This document shows positions 18,724 through 27,061 of a stretch of 64,000 nucleotides of DNA, in pieces. A model generated the notes under the pieces. It did no database searches. It was not told the DNA's origin and saw only the letters and a list, made by a program, of their open reading frames with translations. A program made the position numbers and the translations under genes. How positions within the stretch are numbered: position 1 is the stretch's first letter; each line of letters opens with the position of its first letter. The DNA lies in assembly GCF_900106035.1 (NCBI RefSeq), contig NZ_FNUC01000003.1, forward strand, positions 868,001-932,000, written 5' to 3'. This DNA comes from Jiangella alba (GTDB lineage: Bacteria > Actinomycetota > Actinomycetes > Jiangellales > Jiangellaceae).

Positions 18724-20542
18724 GCTCCGGCAGTTCGACGCCGTGGTCGAGGAGCGCACGGGCACAGCCGGCCCAGTCGGCGACGATGCCGGGTTCCTCG
18801 TTGTTGCTGCTCGCCCACGCCAGCGTCCCGGTGACGGTGTCGCCGAAGCCGTGCACCACGGCGGGGTCGGCGCCGTGTTCGAGCAGGAACCGCGCCAGCG
18901 CCGCGTCGCCGCGGAAGACGGCGTGGTTGAGGGCGGTCGCGTTCCAGTCGCCGCCGGGCTGGTCGATCGGCCAGCCGGCCTCGACCAGCAGCCGGACGGC
19001 GTCGGCGGCACCCTCGCCGGCGAGGTCGGGCAGCAGCCGCCGCTGGCCGTCGTCCAGTCGGTCGGTCAGGCCGGGATGCGCGGCGAGCAGGGTGCGGGCG
19101 ACGGTGCCGTCGCCGCGGGCGCAGGCGGCGATCAGCTCCTCCAGCGGAGTGCCGGCGTCGTCGGCCGGCAGCAGTGACGCCGCCTCCGTCAGCCCGAACC
19201 GCAGCGCCAGCCGGTACGCGCCGACCCCGTCCGGCGTGACGGCGCGCGGGTCGGCCCCGGCGTCGAGCAGCAGCCGCACGTACCGCGTCGAGCACCGCCG
19301 CCGCAGCCCGAACAGCAGCGGCGACCCCCACACCGGCGACGGCTCGTTCGGGTCGCCGCCGTGCTCGAGCAGCAGCCGCAGCACCCCGGCGTCGTCGTGG
19401 TCGGCGGCGGCGTACATCGCGTTCGTGCCGGTGACGGTCGCGCCGGCGGCGAGCAGCAGCCGGGCGCACTCGCGATCGCCCAGCGAGTGATACAGCGACT
19501 CGCCGTCGTCCGGGTCCGCACCGGCCGCGAGCAGCAGTGTCGTCAGCTCATGGTCGTGGGTGACGCCCGCGGCGCCGTACAGCGCCGTCACCGGGTGCTG
19601 CCCGCCCGCGGGGACGACCGCCTGGTTCGGGTCGGCGCCCGCGGTCAGCAGCGTGCGGGCGCAGGCGCGGAGGCCGGTGGCGAACTCCGGCAGCCGCACC
19701 AGCGACGAGTGCGCGACGGCGACCAGCGGCGGCAGGCCGAGCACACCGCCGGGCCGGTGCACCCAGCCGGGATCGGCGGCGATCGCCCCGGTCACGGCCG
19801 CGACGTCGCCGGTCGCCGTGGCGATGTCCCCGGCGGCCGCCGCGAGAAGGCCGACCCCGGCCGCGACGAGCGGGTCGTCCCGGCCGGGGCCGCTGCCCAG
19901 ACCGCCGTCGTGGGTGGCGCTGCCGCGGGCCCCGCTGCCGGGGGCGGCGCCGTGGTGGGTGGCGTGGTCGTGGGCCCCGCTGCCGGGGGTGGCGCCGTGG
20001 TGGGTGGCGTGGTCGCGGGCCCCGCTGCCTGGGGCGGCGCCGTCGTGGGTGGCGTGGTCGCGGGTGGCGCGGTCACGGGCCTCACGGTGGTCGGTGGCGC
20101 CGCCGAGATCGCTGGCGTTGCGGCCCCCACCGTCGGGGGCTGGTCGTCCGCCAGGATCGCCGTCGCCGGGGGTGGCGCCGCCGAGATCGGCGCGGTCGCG
20201 GGCGGCGCGCAGCAGGCGGGCGGCCTCGACCGGCCGGGCGGCGTGCGTGCCGCCGATGCTGTCGCCCGCGTACACCAGCCGCAGCCAGTGCTCGGCCGTC
20301 ACGCCGCGCACCTCCTCGACGTACCGCCGGAGGGCGGTCCACGACGCGAAGCCGTACTCGCGGGCGACGCAGGACTGCGCGTCGCGCAGCCGTGGCCTAC
20401 TGCCGTGCGGTCCCGTGGCGTGCGGCAGGGTGGCGCGGAACCGGGCGGCCGCCGCCGGGTCGCCGTCGCGGTAGGCGCGCAGCAGCTCTTTGGCCTGCTT
20501 CTTCAGGTGGCCGAGGTCGGGTCGGACGGGTAGCTCGGGCAT
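18716..20542 (-). CDS. Ankyrin-repeat protein with tandem-repeat linker
   Basis: 608 residues from ATG 20542, which has GGAGGA upstream. Residues 1-70 (L-K-K-Q-A-K-E-L-L-R-A-Y and R-E-Y-G-F-A-S-W-T-A-L) are the small helical head common to actinobacterial ankyrin proteins. Residues about 155-215 are a low-complexity linker of 15-residue repeats, absent from what I know of relatives. Ankyrin repeats fill residues about 285-608, with T-L-L-T-A-G-A-D-P-N, L-L-L-A-A-G-A-D-P-D and F-L-L-E-H-G-A-D-P among others. Intracellular; partner unknown. Confidence 0.85.
   Translation of the reverse strand: MPELPVRPDLGHLKKQAKELLRAYRDGDPAAAARFRATLPHATGPHGSRPRLRDAQSCVAREYGFASWTALRRYVEEVRGVTAEHWLRLVYAGDSIGGTHAARPVEAARLLRAARDRADLGGATPGDGDPGGRPAPDGGGRNASDLGGATDHREARDRATRDHATHDGAAPGSGARDHATHHGATPGSGAHDHATHHGAAPGSGARGSATHDGGLGSGPGRDDPLVAAGVGLLAAAAGDIATATGDVAAVTGAIAADPGWVHRPGGVLGLPPLVAVAHSSLVRLPEFATGLRACARTLLTAGADPNQAVVPAGGQHPVTALYGAAGVTHDHELTTLLLAAGADPDDGESLYHSLGDRECARLLLAAGATVTGTNAMYAAADHDDAGVLRLLLEHGGDPNEPSPVWGSPLLFGLRRRCSTRYVRLLLDAGADPRAVTPDGVGAYRLALRFGLTEAASLLPADDAGTPLEELIAACARGDGTVARTLLAAHPGLTDRLDDGQRRLLPDLAGEGAADAVRLLVEAGWPIDQPGGDWNATALNHAVFRGDAALARFLLEHGADPAVVHGFGDTVTGTLAWASSNNEEPGIVADWAGCARALLDHGVELPELS
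19904..20062 (-). repeat. 45-base tandem repeat inside the ankyrin gene
   Basis: Three copies of 45 bases (20062-20018, 20017-19973, 19972-19928) plus a degraded fourth (19927-19904). Each codes for about R-D-H-A-T-H-H-G-A-A-P-G-S-G-A. Copies differ by only a few bases and the period is a multiple of three, so copy number can change without breaking the frame. Confidence 0.9.
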
Positions 20543-20676
20543 CGAGTCCTCCGTGCGCGAGAGCGCCGATGGTCCGCAACGTCGGCTGCACAAAGGCTCG
20601 GACGATGAGCGTTCGACGGAGTGGGTTCGACCCTGCCCGCGGACCCGGACGCGGCTCCGGCCGCGTTGCCGGACAG

Positions 20677-20692
20677 TCTACTCACCGGCCGC
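20677..20692. repeat. 16-base direct repeat, left copy (right copy 21687-21702)
   Basis: TCTACTCACCGGCCGC occurs here and again at 21687-21702, bracketing the thioredoxin-reductase-like gene. Part of the motif (CTACTCAC) recurs immediately at 20693-20700. The rest of the 219-base gap between the ankyrin and reductase genes holds two TTGCCA motifs (20706, 20727) and one TGGCAA (20755), but no further gene. Confidence 0.6.
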
Positions 20693-20761
20693 CTACTCAC
20701 TGGCCTTGCCAGATCCGCAACGAACCTTGCCATCCAGGCGGCGCAGGCGCACGCTGGCAAT

Positions 20762-21721
20762 ATGACTAATGAGAACCGTTACGACGTAGTAGTGATCGGC
20801 GGCGGGCCGGCCGGTCTGAGCGGTGCGCTGACGCTGGCGCGGGCGCGGCGGTCCGTCCTGGTGGTCGACGCCGGTGAGCCGCGCAACGCGCCGGCCGGTG
20901 GCGTCCACAACTACCTGGGCCGCGAGGGCGCCGCGCCGGGCGAGCTGTACCGCATCGGCCGGTCCGAGATCGCCGGCTACGGCGGCGAGTTCGTCGACGG
21001 CGCGGTGGCCGAGGTGACCGACGCGGCCGGTGACTTCACCGTCCGCCTCGTCAGCGGCGCGACGGTGCGGGCGCGGCGGATCCTGCTGGCCACGGGCGGC
21101 GTCGACGAGCTGCCGGACGTGCCCGGCGTGCGCGAGCGGTGGGGGCGCGACGTGCTGCACTGCCCGTACTGCCACGGCTGGGAGGTGCGCGACCGCGCGA
21201 TCGGCGTGCTGGCGACGTCGGCGGCGTCGGTGCACCACGCGCAGCTGTTCCGGCAGTGGTCCGCCGACGTCACCCTGTTCACCCACACCGCGCCGGCCCT
21301 GGACGACGCGCAGCTGGCCGACCTCGCCGGGCGCGGCGTGCGGGTGGTCGAGGGGACGGTCGCGGCGCTGCGGATCGAGTCCGACGAGCTGACTGGCGTC
21401 GAGCTCGACAGCGGCCTCGTCGTCCCCGCAGGCGCCGTCGTCGTCGCGCCGAAGCCGGTCGCGCGGGTCGGCATGGTCGCCGGGCTCGGCCTGACCGCCG
21501 TCGAGCAGGAGCGCGGCGGCATCATCGCGGGCACCGCCCTCACCGTCGACCCGATGGGCGGCACCTCGGTGCCTGGTGTCTGGGCGGCCGGCAACGTTGC
21601 CGATGTGTTCGCCACAGTGATCAAGTCTGCATCGGCCGGTGTTGACGCGGCGGCCATGATCAACATGGATCTCGTCAACAGTGGAATCTACTCACCGGCC
21701 GCGGTGGCCGCCGCGAGCTGA
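20762..21721 (+). CDS. Thioredoxin-reductase-like FAD oxidoreductase
   Basis: 319 residues. The FAD site is V-V-V-I-G-G-G-P-A-G-L-S-G-A near residue 9; the redox-active pair is in H-C-P-Y-C-H-G-W-E, about residue 134; the second FAD motif is V-W-A-A-G-N-V-A-D near 278. CPYCHG replaces the CATC of classical TrxB, which places it in the alkyl-hydroperoxide/thioredoxin-reductase-like branch whose partner is often unknown. NADPH loops are degenerate (G-V-L-A-T-S-A-A-S). No thioredoxin gene is adjacent. ATG 20762 lacks a strong ribosome site. Confidence 0.88.
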   Translation: MTNENRYDVVVIGGGPAGLSGALTLARARRSVLVVDAGEPRNAPAGGVHNYLGREGAAPGELYRIGRSEIAGYGGEFVDGAVAEVTDAAGDFTVRLVSGATVRARRILLATGGVDELPDVPGVRERWGRDVLHCPYCHGWEVRDRAIGVLATSAASVHHAQLFRQWSADVTLFTHTAPALDDAQLADLAGRGVRVVEGTVAALRIESDELTGVELDSGLVVPAGAVVVAPKPVARVGMVAGLGLTAVEQERGGIIAGTALTVDPMGGTSVPGVWAAGNVADVFATVIKSASAGVDAAAMINMDLVNSGIYSPAAVAAAS

Positions 21722-22719
21722 GGCAGGTAGTCGTCGAGCATCCACGGGATCGACAGCACCGTCGGCGCGGAGCTGGCGGTCACGTAGTCCTCGCCGGCGA
21801 TCGGGGCGAACGCGCCCGCCGCGACGGCCGGGAGCTGCGCGTACGCCGGGCTCGCCGCGAACGCGTCGGCCGCCACCTGGTCGTTGAACCAGCCGATGAA
21901 CACGTCGGCCTCGATGTCGCCCGCCAGTTCCGGCGACACGTAGTAGTACACGCCGTCGCCCTCCGCGTGCTCGTCGACGTACGGGGCGAGCGTCATGCCG
22001 AGGTCGGTGAGCAGCCGCACCCGCACGTCGTCGGACGTGTAGAGGGCGAGCTGCGCGCCGTCCTCGGCGCCGTAGGCGAAGGTGGTGCCGGCCAGTTCCG
22101 GGAACTCGTCGGTGCGGGTGGCGAGGTACTCCTCGGTCTCGGCGACCAGCTCGCCGGCCTGGGCGGACCGGCCCAGCGCCGCGCCGATGATCGTCGTCTG
22201 GTCCTGCCAGGACGTGCTCCACGGCCCGTCCGGGTAGGCGACGGTCGGTGCGATGGCGCTGAGGGTGTCGTACTCCTCCTGCGTGATCCCCGAGTACACG
22301 GCCACGATGACGTCGGGCTGCTCCTCGGCGATCGCCTCGTACGGGATCTCTTCGCCGGACGCGTTCGGCAGCAGCGCCGGCAGCTCGGCGTCGCCGAGGT
22401 TCTCGCGCACCCACGGCAGCACGCCCTCGTCGTCGCCGCCGTAGTCGAAGAACGGCATCGCCACCGGGACGACCCCGAGCGCCAGCACCGCGTCCTGGTT
22501 CGACGGCCCCCAGGTGACCACCCGCTCCGGCGCCTCCTCGAGGGTGGCCGAGCCGAGCGCGTGCTCGATGGTGACGGGGAATCCGTCGCTGCCGGCAGCG
22601 TTGGTGTCGTCGCCGCTCCCGCCGTCGTCGCCCGAGGCGTCGTCGTCGGAGCCGCAGCCGGCGAGGGCGGCGCCGAGCAGCAGAGCGAGCAGGAAGGTCG
22701 GCAGGCGTCGAGGATTCAC
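21688..22719 (-). CDS. Iron-siderophore ABC transporter binding lipoprotein
   Basis: 343 residues from GTG. A lipoprotein signal peptide ends L-A-G-C-G-S, so the mature protein is anchored by Cys21-22. An acidic Asp/Gly linker is followed by the FecB/FepB-type fold: V-T-I-E-H-A-L-G-S-A, then P-E-R-V-V-T-W-G-P-S and L-A-L-G-V-V-P-V. Acts outside the membrane to deliver ferric siderophores to a permease, which is not encoded nearby. A good IdeR/DmdR box covers its promoter. Its end overlaps the end of the convergent reductase gene by 34 bases. Confidence 0.92.
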   Translation of the reverse strand: MNPRRLPTFLLALLLGAALAGCGSDDDASGDDGGSGDDTNAAGSDGFPVTIEHALGSATLEEAPERVVTWGPSNQDAVLALGVVPVAMPFFDYGGDDEGVLPWVRENLGDAELPALLPNASGEEIPYEAIAEEQPDVIVAVYSGITQEEYDTLSAIAPTVAYPDGPWSTSWQDQTTIIGAALGRSAQAGELVAETEEYLATRTDEFPELAGTTFAYGAEDGAQLALYTSDDVRVRLLTDLGMTLAPYVDEHAEGDGVYYYVSPELAGDIEADVFIGWFNDQVAADAFAASPAYAQLPAVAAGAFAPIAGEDYVTASSAPTVLSIPWMLDDYLPQLAAATAAGE

Positions 22720-22728
22720 CCGGCTAAG

Positions 22729-22747
22729 TTAGCTCAGGCAAACCTAA
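22729..22747. promoter_or_regulatory. Iron box (IdeR/DmdR type)
   Basis: TTAGCTCAGGCAAACCTAA matches the 19-base consensus TTAGGTTAGGCTAACCTAA at 16 positions. It ends 10 bases before the start of the iron-siderophore binding lipoprotein, where a bound repressor would block transcription under iron sufficiency. Confidence 0.88.
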
Positions 22748-22791
22748 CCTCGCATCTTCGGGTCCGGCGCGCACCGGTTCCGCGCAGCGTT

Positions 22792-22825
22792 CACCGGCCC
22801 CGAACCGCCGAGTCCGGGGCCGGTG
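22792..22825 (-). terminator. Hairpin terminator
   Basis: CACCGGCCCCG and CGGGGCCGGTG, perfect 11-base arms with a 12-base loop, just beyond the stop of the minus-strand gene ending at 22835. Confidence 0.75.
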
Positions 22826-22834
22826 CTCGTCAGC

Positions 22835-23575
22835 TCAGGCGCTGACCGTGCCCGTGAGCCGGCAGGCGTCGGCCCAGCGAGCGGGGTCGGCGGTGCCGCG
22901 CGGCTCGACCAGCCGGGCGCAGTCGGCGATGGTCAGCTCGAGCAGGTGGTGCAGCAGCGCGTCGGGGTCGGTGACGCAGGCGTTGGCGACGCCCTCGACG
23001 GCGCAGCGGACGGCCGTCGGCGCCGCGTAGCGCTGGAACCCCTTCATGGTGGTCTGCTCGCCCTCGGCGAAGTCGTAGGCCCACCGGGCCGCGACCGGGA
23101 CCTTGGCCAGCGCGTCGCGGCTGCGCTCGGTGAGCGTGCCGGCCGGCCGGTGGTCGAGGTCGTCGAGGATGCGCTCGGCCGACAGCAGCGCGACCGCCAG
23201 CACCCGCTGACGTTCCGCCGACGCCACCGGCAGAGCCGTCTGGGCGACCCGGAGCGTGATGTGGACGTCCATGCGCGGGTCGTCGGAGTCGACCCCGATG
23301 ACCATGGGGACCAGCGGGGCAAGTTGCGGCCGGCGCTCGTCGGAGATGGCGTCGTTCACCAGCCGGGCGACCGCGGCCAGCAGCGGATGCGTGCAGGACG
23401 GGTGGTCGCTCCATCGCTCGCCGGCGAGGTAGGACGCGAATTCCATGAAGCACGCGCCCTTGCGTGCGTTGCGGTGTTTGCCCTTCGAGAGCACCGGCAG
23501 CATGCCTGGTGCGTCGTTGTGGAGACCGGACATGGATGCACCCCGAGAGTCTTCGGCGGGTTGTGTGCTCACCAT
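22835..23575 (-). CDS. Conserved hypothetical actinobacterial protein
   Basis: 246 residues. The N-terminus M-S-G-L-H-N-D-A-P-G-M-L-P, then S-K-G-K-H-R-N-A-R-K-G-A-C-F-M-E-F and S-Y-L-A-G-E-R-W-S-D-H-P is a highly conserved block I associate with an uncharacterised actinobacterial family. The remainder is helical, without signal or membrane segments. AGGAG at 23584-23580 serves either ATG 23575 or the next codon GTG 23572. No function can be given. Confidence 0.8.
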   Translation of the reverse strand: MVSTQPAEDSRGASMSGLHNDAPGMLPVLSKGKHRNARKGACFMEFASYLAGERWSDHPSCTHPLLAAVARLVNDAISDERRPQLAPLVPMVIGVDSDDPRMDVHITLRVAQTALPVASAERQRVLAVALLSAERILDDLDHRPAGTLTERSRDALAKVPVAARWAYDFAEGEQTTMKGFQRYAAPTAVRCAVEGVANACVTDPDALLHHLLELTIADCARLVEPRGTADPARWADACRLTGTVSA

Positions 23576-23641
23576 CTTGCTCCTGTTCACGCCGGGATTC
23601 CACTGCTTTGCCCCGTGCTTTTCGCCCGGCGGGCGGGCGCG

Positions 23642-24331
23642 TCAGGAGGTGCGCCGGGCCTCCTCGGCGACGAGCGCGGCGGCCGCCGCGAGCCGCTCGC
23701 GTTCGGTCGTCGTGAGTTGCGGATCGGCGCCGCGGCGGGCCGTCGCCGCCGCGAGGTGATCGAGCGGCGTGCCGCCGGCGGCGGCCAGGAACGGTCCGAT
23801 CAGCGCCGCCGCGACGGGTGCCAGCACGGCGTCCGTCCCCACGCTGACCTGCGCCAGGATCAGCGCCGAGTACACGACGTCGAGGTCGGCGGGGCCGTCG
23901 GTGGCGTTACGCCAGTCGATCAGCACCGGCCCGTCCGGCGTCAGGACCACGTTGTCGGGGTGCAGGTCGAGGTGGACGACGGTGCCGGCGGCCGGCCCGG
24001 CGGGGCGTGGGTGACCGGACGGCGGGACGGCGTGCAGGCGGTGGTGCAGCCCGGCCAGGATCGTGGCGGCGCCGGCGGCCGTGCGCTCGCCGTCGAGCAG
24101 GGCCTGGAGCAGCGTCGGACCGGCGAGATGGTCGAGGACGAGGTCCGGACCAGTGGCCTCGTGGACGGCCGGCGCTGGGAAGCCGTGGGCGCGGACGTGC
24201 GTCATGACGGCCGCCTCGGACGCCGCGGATGCGCCGTCGCGGTAACGGCGCAGCACCCGCCCGCCGTCGATCGCGTAGACGTCGGCGGTGCGGCCGGCGC
24301 CCACCAGCGCCAGGCCGGTCACGTCCGTCAT
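23642..24331 (-). CDS. Aminoglycoside-phosphotransferase-fold kinase
   Basis: 229 residues. The catalytic loop V-H-L-D-L-H-P-D-N-V carries the Brenner motif H-x-D-x-x-x-x-N, and V-L-I-D-W-R-N-A has the metal-binding Asp. The N-lobe is short (A-G-R-T-A-D-V-Y-A-I near residue 12). Such small proteins phosphorylate diverse small molecules or are antibiotic-resistance relatives; substrate unknown. It starts two bases after the stop of the upstream PPOX-type gene, so they are one transcript. Confidence 0.85.
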   Translation of the reverse strand: MTDVTGLALVGAGRTADVYAIDGGRVLRRYRDGASAASEAAVMTHVRAHGFPAPAVHEATGPDLVLDHLAGPTLLQALLDGERTAAGAATILAGLHHRLHAVPPSGHPRPAGPAAGTVVHLDLHPDNVVLTPDGPVLIDWRNATDGPADLDVVYSALILAQVSVGTDAVLAPVAAALIGPFLAAAGGTPLDHLAAATARRGADPQLTTTERERLAAAAALVAEEARRTS

Positions 24332-24333
24332 GC

Positions 24334-24768
24334 TCAGTAGCCGCGGACGTGGTCGACGTGGACGACGGCCGCGGCCGAGTACTGGTGGGAGAACGCCTCG
24401 GCGCTGCCGCTGACGCGGGCCATGTCGGGCCCGTACTTGGCGACGTACTCGGGCGACTCGTGCGCCGGCGGGACGTCGTCGCGGAACTCCACCCGCCCCG
24501 TCAGCACGACGACGTCGTCGCCGGCGGCGTCGCTGTTCAGGTGCAGCGCGACCCGCGGCCGCTCGTCCAGCCAGTCGAGCCGCCTGGCGTGCCGGTCGTT
24601 GTAGATGACGACGTCGTCGCCGACGCGGGCGAACCACACCGGGTTCGGCTGCGGCGTCCCACTCGGCGCGACGACCGTGAGCCAGATGACGCGGTCGTCG
24701 CGCAGGCGGTCGTGCACGCGCCGGCCGAACGCGGTGTCGGTGGCGGGGAAGGGGCTGGCGTCGGTCAT
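24334..24768 (-). CDS. PPOX-class F420-dependent oxidoreductase (TIGR03618-like)
   Basis: 144 residues, split beta-barrel flavin/deazaflavin fold: V-I-W-L-T-V-V-A-P-S-G-T-P-Q-P-N-P-V-W-F is the canonical first hairpin, V-V-I-Y-N-D-R-H-A-R-R-L the cofactor-phosphate loop and R-V-A-L-H-L-N the third strand. Proteins of this type in actinobacteria reduce substrates with F420H2. First gene of a two-gene unit with the kinase-like gene. Confidence 0.85.
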   Translation of the reverse strand: MTDASPFPATDTAFGRRVHDRLRDDRVIWLTVVAPSGTPQPNPVWFARVGDDVVIYNDRHARRLDWLDERPRVALHLNSDAAGDDVVVLTGRVEFRDDVPPAHESPEYVAKYGPDMARVSGSAEAFSHQYSAAAVVHVDHVRGY

Positions 24769-24784
24769 GGATCGAGGGTAGGCG

Positions 24785-25147
24785 GGCGCACCCGGCGGGG
24801 TGGGCGCGCTGGTGGGGTTCGGCGTGGCCGGTGCGGCGGGGCGGGCGTGCGCGGCCGGGTGGGGCGGGGCGTGTTGGTGGGGCGGGGGCGTGCTGGTGGG
24901 GCGGGGGCGTGCTGGCGGGGCGGGGCGTGTTGGTGGGGCGGGGCGTGTTGGTGGGGCCGGACGTGCAGGCGGGCGCGGGGTAGGTAGGCGTGGCGGTGGG
25001 GTGGGAAGGGCGGGGTGGCGCGGCCGGGCGGGGCGGGGCGTGCTGGTGGGGCCGGCGGTGGCTGGGGTGGCGGCGGCGTGGCGTGGAGGCGTGGAGGCGT
25101 GGCGGCGGGGCTGGGCCGGTCGGCGCGGCTGGGCGCACAATGGCGGC
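24785..25147. repeat. G-rich minisatellite between genes
   Basis: The plus strand is built from short units such as GGGGCGTGTTGGTGGGGC and GGGGGCGTGCTGGTGGGGC repeated many times, with little A or T. Several frames stay open through it by composition alone; I see no real gene. G runs of four or five are dense enough for G-quadruplexes. Confidence 0.8.
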
Positions 25148-25609
25148 ATGGCGACGGCGGAGTTCGACGCGCTCCTCATCGGCGACGACGGGCCGGGCTG
25201 CGGCTTCGCGCTGCCGTTCGACCCGAAGGTGGCGTACGGCAAGGCGCGGGCGCCGGTCCTGGTGTCCGTCAACGGCACGCCGCCCTTCCGCACCACGGTC
25301 GCCGTCTATGGGGGCGCCGGCTGGATCGGCCTGCGCAAGGCCCAGCGCGCCGACCTCGGCGTCGACGTGGGCGACACGGTGCACGTGGTGATCGAGCCGG
25401 ACGACCAGCCGCGCGTCGTCGACGTGCCGCGCGAGTTGAGCGCGGCGCTCGCTGCCGACCCCGCGGCGCTGCGTGCCTACGAGTCGATGTCGTTCTCGCA
25501 CCGCAAGCGGTACGCCGACTGGATCGCCGAGGGCCGGAAGCAGCAAACCCGCGACGAACGGGCGGCCAAAGCGGTCCGCATGATCACCGAGGGCGACCGC
25601 ACGCCCTGA
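25148..25609 (+). CDS. DUF1905/YdeI-type protein
   Basis: 153 residues from ATG, placed at the end of the G-rich repeat; in-frame codons upstream belong to the repeat and are rejected. The first 90 residues (F-A-L-P-F-D-P-K, then K-A-R-A-P-V-L-V-S-V-N-G and V-D-V-G-D-T-V-H-V-V-I-E) are the DUF1905 barrel; the rest (F-S-H-R-K-R-Y-A-D-W-I-A-E-G) is the YdeI/OmpD-associated helical tail with the typical K-R-Y-x-x-W-I. Cytoplasmic; function unknown. Confidence 0.88.
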   Translation: MATAEFDALLIGDDGPGCGFALPFDPKVAYGKARAPVLVSVNGTPPFRTTVAVYGGAGWIGLRKAQRADLGVDVGDTVHVVIEPDDQPRVVDVPRELSAALAADPAALRAYESMSFSHRKRYADWIAEGRKQQTRDERAAKAVRMITEGDRTP

Positions 25610-26182
25610 ACCGGCGCTCCGGGTAAGACATAGCGACGGGGCGGCGGCGCGGCAGGGTGGTGCCGGTGGCGCGCGGTCAGGCTCCGGTGGCGTGCGGCTA
25701 CGCCCGGCGGCGCGCGGCCGTGCGTGGGTGCCTCCTGCGCCGCAATGGGCAGGCCCTGGCGGCGTGCGGGTACGTCCGACAGGCTCCCGGCGGCGTGCGG
25801 CTGGCGCACGGAGGGGCCCAGTGGCATACGGCCACGCCTGAGCGATCTCCGGCATCGTCGGGTGTGGCGGGCCGGCGGCGGCGTGCTGTGGCTCCGGTGG
25901 CGTGCGAGTGCGCCCGGTGGCGCGCGGCCGCGCGTGGGCGACCTCCCGCGTGGCCGGGTGGCGGGTCGGTGCCCGCGTGCGGTGGGTTCCGGCGGTGCCC
26001 TGGTACGCGAGGACTGGCGCAGCGCCGGTCGCGGCCCGGGAGCGGCGAACGTGGCCGGGTGGTGGGCGCGTGCGGGCTCCCGGTGGCGGCGGACAGCGTG
26101 CGGGGCTGCCGGTGGGGCGCGGGGGCTGCCGGCGGCGCGCGGGCAGCCTCCGGCGGCGGCGTCGGGGCGGGGGTGGGGTGCA
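25610..26182. repeat. Gene-free GC-rich region with decayed repeats
   Basis: Both strands have long Arg/Gly/Ala/Pro-rich open frames that come from base composition. Short degenerate repeats recur, for example GGCGGCGCGCGGCCGTGCG (near 25707) and GGTGGCGCGCGGCCGCGCG (near 25917), both followed by TGGG and CCTCC. I see no credible gene. Confidence 0.6.
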
Positions 26183-26875
26183 TCAGGGCGTCTCCTCCTC
26201 GGAATCGGCTGCGGTGCTGGCGATGAGGTAGGCCTGCGGCCGCTTCTCGTCCTGCCGCGGCGCCCGGACCAGGCGCGCGTCGACGGTGAAGGAGGTGGTG
26301 GTGAGGAGGTCGGCGATGTGGTCGGGCGGCAGCCGATACGCGTCGACGTCGACGGGGTGGCCGTAGGCGTGGTCGACGCGGACGCGTTCGTCGCCCACCT
26401 GGAAGGCGAGCAGCAGGCGACCGCCGGGACGGAGGACGCGGCGGAACTCGGCGAAGACGCCGGGAAGCAGCTCGGGCGGGGTGTGGATGATGGAGTACCA
26501 CGCGACCAGGCCGGCGAGTCCGCCGCCGGGGAGGTCGAGGGCGATCATGGAGCCGACCGAGAACGGGATGCCGGGGTGGGCGGCCCGGGCGACGTCGATC
26601 ATGGCGGGGGACAGATCGATGCCGGCGATGTCGAGACCGCGGTCGCGCAGATAACCCGTGATGCGCCCCGGCCCGCACCCGACCTCGACCACCGGCCCGG
26701 CGGCCCCGGAACCGGAACCGGCCTCGGAACCGGCCCCGACCAACGACGCGAAGGCGTCGAGCATCGCGCGGTCGAACGGCTCGGTGGCGAGGTGGCCACC
26801 GAGCGCCTCGGCGTACGCCGCGGCGACGGTGTCGTAGGCGGCGCGGGTGGCGGTGACGAAGTCGGGTTCGATCAT
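26183..26875 (-). CDS. Class I SAM-dependent methyltransferase
   Basis: 230 residues. The SAM site V-V-E-V-G-C-G-P-G-R-I-T is near residue 63, then G-I-D-L-S-P-A-M-I (motif Post I), and F-R-R-V-L-R-P-G-G-R-L-L-L-A-F is motif III. A short Ser/Gly-rich insertion (about 50-60) precedes motif I. UbiE/Mtf11-type fold; substrate unknown. It is divergent from the HTH/Clp_N pair, with 186 bases between them. Confidence 0.9.
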   Translation of the reverse strand: MIEPDFVTATRAAYDTVAAAYAEALGGHLATEPFDRAMLDAFASLVGAGSEAGSGSGAAGPVVEVGCGPGRITGYLRDRGLDIAGIDLSPAMIDVARAAHPGIPFSVGSMIALDLPGGGLAGLVAWYSIIHTPPELLPGVFAEFRRVLRPGGRLLLAFQVGDERVRVDHAYGHPVDVDAYRLPPDHIADLLTTTSFTVDARLVRAPRQDEKRPQAYLIASTAADSEEETP

Positions 26876-27014
26876 GGTCGGGACGGTACCGGCCGGGTCC
26901 GACAATCTCGGGCGCACGCCCGAAGCGACCGGCCCCGCCGCGACCGGCTCGGCGCCGCCGCGACCGGCTCCGGCGCCGCCGCGTCGGGGGCCGAGCGCGC
27001 AACGAGAACCAAGC

Positions 27015-27059
27015 GTCAACGAAAGTTGACACTACCCACGTTGTCAGCTTATGTTGACA
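27015..27059 (+). promoter_or_regulatory. Leaderless promoter with two operator palindromes
   Basis: GTCAAC-GAAA-GTTGAC (27015-27030) and TGTCA-8 bases-TGACA (27042-27059) flank the promoter. TTGACA at 27026-27031 is a perfect -35; TATGTT at 27050-27055 is the -10, 18 bases away. The next ATG is at 27062, where transcription should begin, so the message is probably leaderless. Confidence 0.75.
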
Positions 27060-27061
27060 GC

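Noticed and set aside
20621..20761. Forty-seven-residue N-terminal extension of the thioredoxin-reductase-like protein
   Set aside because: The FAD motif begins just after ATG 20762 and the extension has no domain; it also contains the direct repeat.
24800..25147. Gly/Arg-rich upstream extension of the DUF1905 protein
   Set aside because: It is translation of the G-rich minisatellite; no ribosome site, and the family begins at ATG 25148.
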